Positions 45,301 to 56,000 of a stretch of DNA of 64,000 nucleotides are shown piece by piece (the stretch's first letter is position 1; every line of letters begins with the position of its first letter). The DNA is from Zygaena filipendulae (Eukaryota > Arthropoda > Insecta > Lepidoptera > Zygaenidae): positions 4,471,501-4,535,500 of the forward strand of contig OU015661.1 of NCBI GenBank assembly GCA_907165275.2, given 5' to 3'. The notes under the pieces were generated by a model. It ran no database searches. It was given only the letters and a program-made list of their open reading frames with translations, and was not told the DNA's origin. The translations under genes and the position numbers were made by a program.

Positions 45301-47616
45301 ATATTTAAACTGACAGATTAAATGAAAAACTATTTTATTTATTACCATCTCCCCAGTTCTAGCTGATCCTTTAAAATTTTCCATTAAATGCTCGGACGCT
45401 AATTTCTGTACGGAGGACAACCTGACCGCCCTCTGGTGCTCCAAGTCGGACTTGTTTCCAAATAGCGCCATTAGAGGCTTCTTGACTTCATCCTCAAAAA
45501 TTTCTTTCACTTTTAATATCCATATATTAAGTTTCTCAAAACTTGGCAAGTTCGTTAGATCATACACAAATAGTACAATCTGAAAAAAATCACCATTAGG
45601 TACAATTTCGTGTCGGACCGTGCACAGTAAAGAGTCCTGCAGTGAGAAATCAAAAGATTCCTGACTACCTGATCAATTATTGTAACTAACTACTGATGCT
45701 AGAAACTTGAAATTTGGATAGTAGTTGTCGTTTTCGACGTAAATATTTACTAAGGAAGGACTTAAAGGGGGTTGAATTAGGTAGTAAGGTAGTATGGAAG
45801 TCTTTTGTCTTGAAGTTAGTCATGGAAATCTTTATTTGAACTTTTACGAATATTTTTAAATAAAAAAAAAAAACATGTATTTTAGAATGTTCCGTAATTA
45901 ACCTCTCTAGACCCCAAAGTGTAAAGGATGGTCACATGTGGTTGCAAAGACAAAATGTCATAAAAATCGTTAAAACAAACTACTTGCTGAAAAACTGTTT
46001 GTAAGCTTTCACAACAGATTTGGTGATTGTATGTGGTAGTAAGAACAAATAATGTTTCTTACATCAGAAGCATAGAGATAGTTTGCTAGCATGCATGTAG
46101 TGAGCGCGTTGCCAGCAACATCACAAAATCGCAGTGGCACGGCGGGCCGCAAGCCCAAACACTGCCCATCCATTATTTCAGCGCCCATTGTGCTGCTGCT
46201 CGCCGCACCACCACCACCCAAGTAACGGGAACATAGACTGCTCTAGAAGTTAATACCAAAAGCAAAAAAGAAACAGGTTTATGGTTTCCTCCATTTTTTT
46301 AGGTATCATTTTAAACAGAGGGTTGGTTACAAAAACTGTAGCACCAAAAATCATCATGTAAAATAAAACTATAATGAAACAAAAATCTTTTTTATACTTA
46401 CTTTACCAGTGGACGGTTCACCAACAACAGTGATTTTAATAATTCTATTTTGTATTTCATCATCTTCAGTGTCTGACATGACTTCACACTTTCATGTAAA
46501 ACAGTCACCTTCATTTAACACAAAATACATAACTACAATAACTATTTCACCATATCACTGTGTACTTTAAAACTAAGCAATAAATTTTGTGGAGAAATGT
46601 GTGATTCATTACAAAAAATGAGGTTTATTGTTTGTTGTCACAAACATTTCCATAGCAACAATCATGCTAGTGAACTTTAATTGCAAAGAATATCTACTTT
46701 ACTAAATGTATAAAAATTTTTCAATGTATACATACCTAGCCTATCCACTACCAAAATAGTTACAATGTATAATGAATAGTATTTAAAGCAGATGTAATTA
46801 AATGCCTGATTTAAAATTATTTATTTTAAAATCAGGCAAGTACCTCCCTGGTTCAGCCTTCAGAGTATTCAGCGCATGTTCACAAATTTAGTTTTAGTTA
46901 ACTTTAAATATACTTACTTCTTCTCAGAGCATTTTGGGCATCATTTGTCATGGCATCTGCTTCATCCAGGATAATCAATTTTGGACCAGATTTAAATATT
47001 GTTCTTGTGGATGCAAAACTCAATATTTGTCCCCTTACAATACCAATACCACGGTCATCAGATGCGTTAAGCTCTAAAACCTAAAAAAAAAACAAATATA
47101 ACTGATATAGGTCTACTCTTTTCTTCATAACGTATATAATATAATATATTCTTAATAATTCATATAGATACCATAGAATTAATCTGCTGCGGGTTATACA
47201 TTTGCTTAGCACATGCTAAGATAGTTGAAGTCTTCCCGGTGCCTGGAGGTCCATAAAATAGTAAGTGTGGCAGTTGATTTTCTTTCATAAACTGGTTAAC
47301 TAAAAACATAAAAAGTCAGAAAAAAATTACCGGCGAAACGGAAACGGATTGAGCTCGAAGTTTTGACCCACTTTGAATTCAAATAACTTACTTGTCTTGA
47401 TAATGTCCTCATGGGATACAAGATCTTCTAACTTAGAAGGACGATACTTTTCGACCCTTAGAAGAAAACAACCATAATCAGAAAAATAATAATTGATTGT
47501 TTACATAATATAAGGTTATAAATAATAAATAGTTATTTTTACTTTTATTTTGATTTCATAGAGTTAAATTGAAGAAATTACCATGGTAAGTTTTTTCCTG
47601 CCTCTCCCACCGTCAT
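39371..47616 (-). CDS. RFC5: Replication factor C subunit 5 (clamp loader small subunit), complete
   Basis: An AAA+ subunit of the RFC complex, which loads PCNA onto primed DNA in the nucleus. Exons in transcription order: 47582-47616, 47392-47456, 47172-47299, 46918-47080, 43016-43175, 42174-42388, 41227-41304, 39371-39543. All junctions are GT-AG and in phase. They give 338 residues, against about 340 in human RFC5. Motifs: LPWVEKYRP (RFC box II) at 10-18; Walker A GPPGTGKT at 50-57; LNASDDRG; Walker B LIILDEAD at 111-118; sensor [24 protein letters not shown] with the SRC arginine finger near 157-159; SGGDMRK (sensor 2). The [13 protein letters not shown] exon (41227) was found by this homology. 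The C-terminal collar ends DAPADAV. Exons 5, 6 and 8 are strongly GC-rich and exons 1-4 AT-rich. Intron 4 contains a whole RAB28 gene. Confidence 0.97.
39776..40711. repeat. Foldback MITE plus 'AACCGACTTCC' repeat, second copy
   Basis: 39776-40134 is the same foldback MITE as 26763-27152 (GCTACCACTGATCGG and its complement in the arms). 40135-40711 is the same reverse-orientation companion as 27153-28012, ending 'CTTTTTGGAAGTCGGTT'. The shared order indicates one composite repeat. It lies in RFC5 intron 7. Confidence 0.8.
40985..41215 (-). repeat. Partial inverted copy of the 9715-10356 MITE
   Basis: Shares 'CAAGCTTGGCTGTGATTGG', 'GCGTTATCGTG' (complement) and the terminus 'CATGCAAGTACCCTATT'. 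It lies 12 bp before RFC5 exon 7. Confidence 0.7.
41830..42135 (-). repeat. 'CCGCGG' family repeat in RFC5 intron 6
   Basis: Runs from 'ATAAATAAAATTGAAGTGTC' through 'TCTGTCTGTCTGTTTG' to 'GGTGAAACCGTGGGGAACAG', ending about 40 bp from RFC5 exon 6. A second fragment, 42415-42590, starts about 30 bp from the acceptor side of the same exon, so the 215-bp exon is bracketed by two copies. Confidence 0.7.
43325..43560 (-). repeat. 'CCGCGGTTTCACCCGC' fragment in RFC5 intron 4
   Basis: Contains 'AGCTGTTCCCCGCGGTTTCA' and the downstream 'AAAATCGGTTCAGTAGA' block, the same order as at 50595-50800. The rest of 43561-44400 is intron sequence in which I recognise nothing certain. Confidence 0.65.
44404..44409 (-). 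terminator. Poly(A) signal overlapping the RAB28 stop codon
   Basis: The minus strand reads TTGCAATAAATTATA: the stop TAA is part of AATAAA. If used, the 3' UTR would be only some 20 bases. Confidence 0.45.
44405..46479 (-). CDS. Rab28: RAB28-like small GTPase, complete, nested in RFC5
   Basis: A Ras-superfamily GTPase; RAB28 is a prenylated, cilium- and membrane-associated member. Exons: 46402-46479, 46063-46242, 45346-45579, 44405-44653, all in phase, 246 residues. Motifs: P-loop GEPSTGKSS; a switch I threonine in STMGAEI; switch II DVAGNA, where human RAB28 has [33 protein letters not shown] (RAB28-like NKxD); GSARTGE. The C-terminus has a proline run of about ten residues and ends CCLQ, a CaaX-type prenylation signal like the CAVQ of human RAB28. 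The Gln that supports GTP hydrolysis is replaced by Asn. The stop codon overlaps AATAAA (minus strand 44404-44409). The gene lies wholly within RFC5 intron 4, on the same strand. Confidence 0.9.
44686..44962. mobile_element. MITE, 'ACGGCCGCRCTCAGAGT' family
   Basis: Ends are 'TAACGGCCGCGCTCAGAGT' and 'ACTTTGAGTGCGGCCGTAA', with inner pairs 'ACTGCCGCAATCAGAGACGT' and complement. It starts about 30 bp upstream of the acceptor of RAB28 exon 4. A related double copy is at 60769-61134. Confidence 0.8.
45050..45290. repeat. 'GCGTGACGTCAC' repeat in RAB28 intron 3
   Basis: Shares 'TCAAAAAATAACGG', 'GCGTGACGTCAC' and terminal 'GTGTCTATTA' blocks with 12223-12538 and 53380-53520. Confidence 0.6.
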
Positions 47617-47945
47617 ATCGTATTTTTTTCTAAGTAGATATAAAAAATAAAAACAAACAAATAGCCAAGAAATTAAGAATTTTGCAATTTTGGGATCACC
47701 GAAGTTTTAACTGTCAAGTTTCCAATTTCACCAGTTTGAAGTTTCAAATGTCAGTTGTCAGTGATTTTGTTTTTATTTACTTCTTTTAGAGAAAGCAAAG
47801 GAATTTAAGTCCATACCAACAATTGAAATAAAAATTAAAAATTAAGTAAGTATATTGACCAGTGCTGTGGACATGGTATTTTTATTCATTGAAATATATC
47901 TTTTTTTCTTTCTGTTAGGGAAAGAAATTAGGGATCTAGGAGCAC
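47617..47945. other. RFC5 upstream region
   Basis: AT-rich sequence upstream of the RFC5 ATG. It must hold the RFC5 promoter unless there is a 5' untranslated exon further away. No clear core element was found. Confidence 0.4.
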
Positions 47946-48867
47946 CTCGACATTCACATAGAGAACATTATTAACAAGGCTTATAGATTATATGGGTTTG
48001 TAATGCGCACCTGCGCTAAATTTAGTCAACCAACTACTTTCCTACTTCTCTACAAATCTCTATACGTTCTCAACTCGAATATTCTGTCTCTGTATGGAGT
48101 TCATATTATAATAACTAATAAGTATGTAGATGCGCTGGAATCTGTACAAAAAAAAATATCTTAGAAAAATGCATTATAAATGTTCCAGGAATCGTTTGAG
48201 TTACCACTTACTATTAGAGAAATACAATGTAGCTACACTTAAAGCAAGACGATTGCAGCTTGAAACCATGTTGCTCTATGACTTGTGCCACAATAGATAT
48301 GACTGTATTCAACTTACTCAAAAATTATGTTACAAGGTTCCTAATAGATCGCATTCCCGTAAGTGTAATAAACTGTTTTCTATCACTATCTGTCGGACAA
48401 ATGCGGGGAAGCGATCACCACTGTATCGGCTTGTAGATTCTTATAACAAATACTTTTCTGATATAGATATATTTGGTACAAGAGTGGCTGTTTTTAAACA
48501 TAACGTCATTAAGGCAACTAAAAGTATTTAAAACTGTAACACATCAGATTTACGTTTGTACTACTGTTCTGTTTGTACTTGTTTACTTGTATAGATTGCT
48601 TACTACTCCATCTCTACAGTAATATTTAGTAATATGTGGTTGACGGTGCTGGTGGCACATTTATTACTAGTTGCATTTTATTACCTTTTAGTTATGTAAC
48701 AATGTGACTACCAGAGAGAAGGTAATCACTACGTTTTATCTTTGATACCATGAAAAAAAAATTAAAAAAAAATGAGTGCTAAATACGAACAAAATTTAAT
48801 TTGTTCCTAGTTGCGTTAGACTGGTGACTACCGTTTGTTAACCTCAATAAATTAAAAAAAAAAAAAA
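47946..48867 (+). pseudogene. LINE (Jockey/CR1-like) ORF2 3' fragment with poly(A) tail
   Basis: A 5'-truncated non-LTR retrotransposon. The frame encodes the end of a reverse-transcriptase ORF: INKAYRLYGFVMRTCAKF, LLLYKSLYV and LESVQKK, then SYHLLLEKYNVATLKARRLQ and CRTNAGKRSPLYRLVDSYNK, ending at a TAA near 48529-48531. A frameshift lies near 48150, because the two parts are in different frames. The 3' UTR runs to an A-rich tail ending at about 48867. The pattern fits the C-terminus of Jockey/CR1-clade elements. The catalytic core is absent. Confidence 0.8.
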
Positions 48868-48930
48868 GGAAACTGCATGTTTTTCGTTTTGTGGATAAAC
48901 GTAGTTTAGCCAGTAATTTTCCTCTTCTAA

Positions 48931-49685
48931 AGGAAATCGGCTCGAAATATCATACATATATCTTCTTGAGCACACAAAAAACCGTCACTGTGAAAATTAT
49001 TATATGGACGCAGATAAGCAATAACATGTTAACCCACAAAATGAAGTTATTGATTCAGAACGATTTATTGAGAGTTAGAGAACGTTTTTTAATTGTGTTT
49101 ACCTTATTACATTGTTTAAATATGTATCTGAATATTGAACATCAAAAATTTTACACAAAATGGCGCTATAATTTTAAAATTTACTCAAAATTTCTTCAGT
49201 GTGGGTTAACACACTATTGCTTATCTATGTCCATATATATGTAGGAAATTATGATAGGAACACAGAACTATAATAAGCAATTGCACCAACATAGTTATAG
49301 ATTATACAGCATACCAGATATCCGTAGGGAACACGGAGCAGTGCCTGGGACTTGCGACCCAGGTGTAGGTTTAAGAGAATCGTTCCTACTCGCGACGCGT
49401 CTCGTAAAGACGAAAGAAATTTTGAGTAAATTAAAGTTTTAAAATTATAGCGCCATTTTGTGTAAAATTTTTGATGTTCAATATTCAGATACATATTTAA
49501 ACAATGTAATAAGGTAAACACAATTAAAAAACGTTCTCTAACTCTCAATAAATCGTTCTGAATCAATAACTTCATTTTGTGGGTTAACATGTTATTGCTT
49601 ATCTGCGTCCATATAATAATTTTCACAGTGACGGTTTTTTGTGTGCTCAAGAAGATATATGTATGATATTTCGAGCCGATTTCCT
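48931..49685. repeat. Inverted pair of 'CAGATAAGCAATA' MITEs
   Basis: Arms 48931-49197 and about 49419-49685 are near-identical reverse complements, starting 'AGGAAATCGGCTCGAAATAT', with a spacer of about 220 bp. Each arm includes a MITE of the 21068-21295 family ('CAGATAAGCAATAACATGTT'). Open frames in both orientations are translations of the same arm. Confidence 0.85.
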
Positions 49686-49992
49686 TGGTTTCCTCAAAGA
49701 GCTCCGAGAAAGTTCTTGTAGTCTATTCAGTGATAGAGAACTATGTGTGTACAGTACTTGGAAAATAGAATAAACCCCAAATAATGTTAGCTTAGCTTGA
49801 CTTAGCTACATGTTTCATATTGTTTGTGTCCTCAAATCTAGTTATTGCTGTAGTGTATAAGTCACTGTGATTGGAAATAAATGGTTTATTATTATTATTA
49901 TTATTAATGTTATGATAAAGAAAACATTTTAAATATTTTTTTTAACAATCATTATTTTACACGTAAGATATTATTAAAAATATAGTTCTTAT

Positions 49993-49998
49993 TTTATT
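49993..49998 (-). terminator. CMTR1 poly(A) signal
   Basis: AATAAA on the minus strand, 68 bases past the CMTR1 stop codon. Confidence 0.65.
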
Positions 49999-50065
49999 TA
50001 GTTAACATAAACAGTTAATTTACAGTTCATTCGCAAGTCAATTAAATGTCAACAGAAATGAATCA

Positions 50066-53000
50066 TTATCTCTTGACAATATTGTCAAGTACAAATTTCT
50101 CGACATCTGAGCGTGTCACACCATCGTGAGGGTGGCCGTCGAAAATGGCGTTAGCAGCGGATCCCCAGGACCACATTACTCTACATGTAAACGCACTTAT
50201 CATGTCCAAGCGTGCTTCTTCCAATATATGGTATTCACTCTGGGGCTTATTATCTTTCCCAATTCTAAAGTAATACTTGCAACCACTGCTCTTTGACATC
50301 TGCGCCACCCACGGTTCTAAAAAAACATGACTATATTATTATGACCTTCATTTCAAACGTAGCATATATGTGAACTAGTCCGAACTCCAACCCGATCCGA
50401 GATTACCCACTACTGTGTGAATAAGAATGGAGTGTACCCAGTCTGTTAGTACATAATATAATATAAGACTAATTTTTGGGTGAATTTCGACCAAAAAGCC
50501 AATGTAAACTTATAAATTTAAAATAACGGCTATGCTATAACAGTTGGTAGGAGAGATAAATGGCAAGTAACGCAAAAAAGATTATATTCAAAACTAGCTG
50601 TTCCCCGTGGTTTCACCCGCGGTAATTCTGGAGTTTCCCGTCCCCGTCCTGTCCCATGGGAATTTCGATAAAAAAGTACCCTGTGTAACACAGGACTCCC
50701 GTAGCTTCCTATAAGTAAAAGAACTTTCAAAATTGGTTCAGTAGATCCAAAAATTACCCCCTACAATGTCACAAACTCACAAACTTTACCTCTTTATAAT
50801 ATTAGTATAGAAGTATAGATAGACATGGCAGTGAGGTATGAAAACCTAAATTCTATTTAGTCAGTATGTAGGTATCTTGAGTAGGTATAGATAAAAAAAA
50901 GTATGTACTATGTCAGGAGTCTGCTACCCTAAGTACTTAGTACCTACTGGTAGTAAATAGTTCTACTTAGGGTATATTAAATTATTATTAAAATAAACCT
51001 TTGATTTCTTTTAGAAACAGCACAGAGCCAACCATATAAAAGGTTTCGGCGCCATCGATCCTGTTCGGTACATCAATGGTGACTGCTCTCTTGACCCGCT
51101 TCATGGCGCGGTGATCCAAGCTGTCCATGGCAGAAGAGAATGACTCCATGTTGAACAATCTCTTGCACCGCATTGGGAGGGCTTGCATATCGAAAGGTTT
51201 GTGCAACGCGGCGCAGAATAATCCTATCTGGTTTATTCTGGAACAAAACATACATTTCTAACTACAAATCACTCCTTCGCTTCGCGACACCAAGACTTCA
51301 CAGACTACTACTACTATATATTTGTGCTTGACATTAATGTTTGCATATATTAATATTCAAATACTAATATTATAGTTTGTTTTAACTCTGGAGAGATAAA
51401 GAGAAAAGCTACTGTATCCCTGAGATAATAGGATATTTTTATCCCGATACAAAAAGTTCCTGAGGGTAATCCAAAATTGACAAGGGTGGGAATTAGTATG
51501 AAGTAAGAATAAACCTTTCAGTCAAAGTGAGATGCGCTACATCGACTCCGCCGAGCACCAAGGCGTCAACTATATGAAAAGCTTTCGTGTACATTTGATT
51601 ATTGCCCTGCCCTTTGAATTCTTTCACAACCTGAAAACAATTGACACATAGATTATAGTGGTTAGCGGACGTGACTGCTACGCCAGGTGTCGCATGTTTG
51701 ATTTCCGCGTCAGGGTAAACTTTTATCAGACGAACATTTGCGATTACAATGAGGTCTGAGTATTGAATCCAAGTCATAAATATGTTATTAATGCGGGGAT
51801 TATTAATAATCATCAAGTAGATCGGCTAAAGGGATTAATTTACCACTTTTGGTTATTATTAATAATCACCGGATGGGTCTGGTCGCACCAACTCACACAT
51901 TGTTTCATGAGATCGACTTTTTTCCTCTAACAAAATCGACGGAGTCCCGTATTTCTGTATGCAGTGTATGCTACATTTGCTTGGCCGCTGCGGCACGCTC
52001 GCTCGGCTCGCGTCGGGTCAGCTGTATGGACCTAACCTAGCATGTCGTTCATAGTTACATTAATTATGCAACGTGTTAATGAATTGACTGAAAACTAGAA
52101 AGTAGTTTGCTCAGAATCGAATCGAGCGCACTATGTTTTAATAGAGGTTATATTTTTTCATTTTTAATAGCCCATGTCTAAATTATTTATAATACAATAT
52201 TTGGCGCGTACGCCGCCCGTAGGGAAAAAAATCGAACCGGTAGGCGCGGGCGTAGCGCTTGGAATTTCGTAGATAGGTTACCTCCAAACTAATGTTGAAT
52301 AACTTTTAAACTATTAATTTTTGCGACATAAAATATATTTTACTCATATTATTGTTTATTTATTAATGGGGTGTATCAGTTTTTCAGTTAATTCATTAAC
52401 ACGTTGTATAAAACAAACTCTGTCTGTTCGTGATAAACTCAAAAATTACGGAACGGATTTTCATGCGATTTTCACCAATAAATAGAGTGATTCAAGAGGA
52501 AGGTCAATACGTACCTATATCTTGGAATTTTATGGAAAATTAACGCGAGCGAAACCGCAGAAAACAGCTAGTCTTAATATACATATAAAAATAAAAATGT
52601 GGACTTAGCGTCTGTACATTAGAGGGGGGTTAAAGCAAAACAAACGAATTGGATTAAAGATTAGTCTTTGAAAAAAAAAATATACATACTTCTCCGTAAA
52701 CTAGCGTTTTAGCGGGCATAATGAGCTGCAAGTCGAAAACATTCTTCCACCGCGAGTTCTCTAACTGGTACACTTGCTTTCCACCACAACCTGAGGTCAT
52801 GCACAATATCATCTAAATCCATACTAATATTATAAATGTGAAAGTAACTTTGTCTGCTGTCTGACTATCTGTTAGATTTTCGCGCAACCTAGAATGTTAT
52901 GTGTCACGATCAATACGATAAGTGCGTCATAATAAATCTTAATAAATACCTATATTGTAATTGTGAGTTCATTTACTACGCTTTCACGCTTGACTGGGTT

Positions 53001-56000
53001 TGTCAGAGATACAGAAAAACAAAAAAAATTGTACTTTTAATTCCGGAATCACCGCGGAAATTCCGGAATTAACGCGGGTGGCTAGTATAAAAATAAAACT
53101 AACGCACCCATCTATATACATGCATAACGGGTAAACTACCCGACTGATTTGAACTGTTGTGTCTCGCAGACTGTTTAAATACAATACAACAAAAGTTTCA
53201 AAGGGAATCTCGGAATACATTGTAGTAGGTATCCGCTCTTTGCCTGTGGTACGGTTAAATCTAGCTCATTTTATATTAGGAGTTTAAGCCGCACACTATA
53301 TTGTACTTGTTGCACCTACATTAGAACCAAATGCACTTTTAATCAATGGGCATAATGACATGGTATAAAAATCAAAATTCTATTTAGTCCGTCAGTTAGA
53401 TAGTAAAAAAATAATAGACACGTATTTTTTGCTTTTTCGAACTATTGAAAAAATACTTTGATAAAACGCAATAAAGTTTAGGAGTGGGAGGTCGCGACGT
53501 CTTATAGTATAAGTGTACCTAGGTCTGACTTCACATGGAATTTCAACTCAATGTATTACCGATATTTTTTGATAACAAAAAAAAAGTAAAAATACGTGTC
53601 CAATCTTTTTATCTACAAGACGTACTAAAAATTAAAATTTTGTCATCATGCCCATTCCATTTGAAACACCGCGAGCAAGAAGTTATCTTAAGAAGTTACC
53701 TACTCACCTATAAAAAATTTCAAATCCGTACTGCTTTTGTCACTGCTCAAGAACATGAGGTGCCAGTCGTAGACGTTTTTGAAGTGTTTGAGGTCGGCGT
53801 GCGTCTCCAGGTGCGCCGGCGGGTGGCTGAGCACAGTGCTTTTGAACGCGCCGAGGTCGTGCGACTCGGGGGGCGCGTGCTTCATCAGCGACAGGATGCT
53901 CGACAGCACGTCGTCCGGCTGGTGACGCACCGGTTGCGTCCTGGGCTTGTCCGGCAACTGCGAACATCACATTCTTTTGATCTTTTGATACCTACGGCTA
54001 TAAGCTATAAGAATATTATTAATAAATGCTATTAGAAAAAACAGGTGTTTTTTTATAGCATGTGCATGATTTTTTAGGCAAAATACATGACCGAATTTTA
54101 AATATGATTTTTCTTTTCTGGGTTACGCAAAGGTTTTAGTGTAAAGTTATAAAAAAAATATACTGATTCATTGCTCAAATTCAATACTATGGTAAATAAT
54201 AATATAAATATATAATCAATAATAATAAAAGTCAATATCGTCGTTTACGTCCTCCTAAAAGGTAAAAATAGGGTCAAATAGCTGGCCCTGTTCTTTCCTG
54301 GCTGGCGTAAAGAAATTAATAAAATACTAGCTTTTCCCCATAGTTCCCGCGAGAATTTCATGTTCCCTTCGAGAACTCTTTGTCCCGGGATACAAAGCAT
54401 TCTATGTTACTCAGGGATACTGTAGTGTTTTATAAATGAAAGAATGTTTATAATCGGTTACGTTGTTTTAGAGATTAACTGTTGAAACAACCAAACTCAT
54501 CCTCTCTATATTTTAGTATAGATGATATGAAATGCGTTCATAAAAATAATAATGTTAATTCGTTTATCGGCACATCAGAATAAAACAACAGACAAACAAT
54601 TTAAAGTCAAACTCACTAGCCATAACTTTAAACACTTCTCTTTCATTTCGGCTTGACTAGGTTCTTTTAAGCTGCGGTCTTTACTAAATGCAGCGATTTT
54701 CAGCAAATTCTTAATTTGCCTTTCACCTAATCTGTAAATGAACAACTTTTGGTGAGCGAAAGAACATTATCGTCATTAGCGCCATATAATTCATGTAAGA
54801 CAGGGTAAGTTCATCACGCAATATAAAACCAATTGCCCCACGCGTTTTGTAACGCGTGAATTTCGCTATTGTTATAAGCTTCGAGTAACAAATACAATAT
54901 TGTCATATTGTTATAGCATTCACAGTGAACAAGAAATAGAATACGGCTAGATGTGTCAACTCGTTAAGCTACTTTAAACCCCAGCTACACGAAGTGACTT
55001 TCATCTTGCAAAATCATAATGATTTTGCGCAGTAAAAAAACCTTAGTTTTTTTTGTGTACCTACGTTGTAGCTTCTTATTGTTGCGCATGTGTGAGCAGC
55101 GCCATATTTTTTTCTTCTTATAATATCTAATAATATCATTACTAAATGTTACGGTGTATGCCTTCAATTGGTCGTTCTATTTGAATAAATAAATATCAAG
55201 TGTGTGCAAACTGCAAACCATTTGTGCACTCTATTATGCCGCCTTTTATAATAGAGCATGTGGCCCACAGAGAAAATAAACAACTAGAAAGGAAATGTGG
55301 ACGGGTCAGACGCGCCACGCTTGCAAAGGAAGTTGGAGCAAATGCTTTAACTTTTCAAAAACTTCTTTTACCACTATGCATATTTTACACAATATTCCCA
55401 TACTCTATTTTGAAAACAATGAAAAGCCTAACCCAATAGAGTGTACCTAATACATTTAAATACGTTAGTTAATGTTTTTGTGCGCGATGAATAGTTTTGT
55501 GTGCGAAAATCAACCGGCTACACCGGTTTTAAAATATTTCCATACTAAACTGAGTTGATGTCCCATCTATCTGTTCTGTTGTGTGGCCGGGCCTGTAGTC
55601 GGCGAGCGTACAGTGTATGTAAAAGTTACAACTCAGCGCAGGTAGGTACATACACACAGTTGCTGTTGTATATGTAGTCGAAGAAGGCGGCGTCCTCGCG
55701 CAGGACGCGCAGCGGCACGAGCTCGCTGACGTCGGCGTCGGGCTCGCGCGCCGTCCACAGCGCCGCGTTCACCGAGAACAGGTGGCGCTCCGCCGGCTCC
55801 GTGCCCAGCCGCTTCGACAGGCACACCAGGTAGCGCTCCGAGTTGGCCGGACGCGACGTCACCGGTTTGTGTACGCACACTGCGAACGCGATACGCTAGT
55901 TGTAGCGGGCGCCGGGCGTCTTAGGCTGCCTACGCACTGGCGACCATAGACGCGGCCAGGCCGCCGCGGCCATGGTCGCCGGTGCGTAGGCAAGCGCGAC

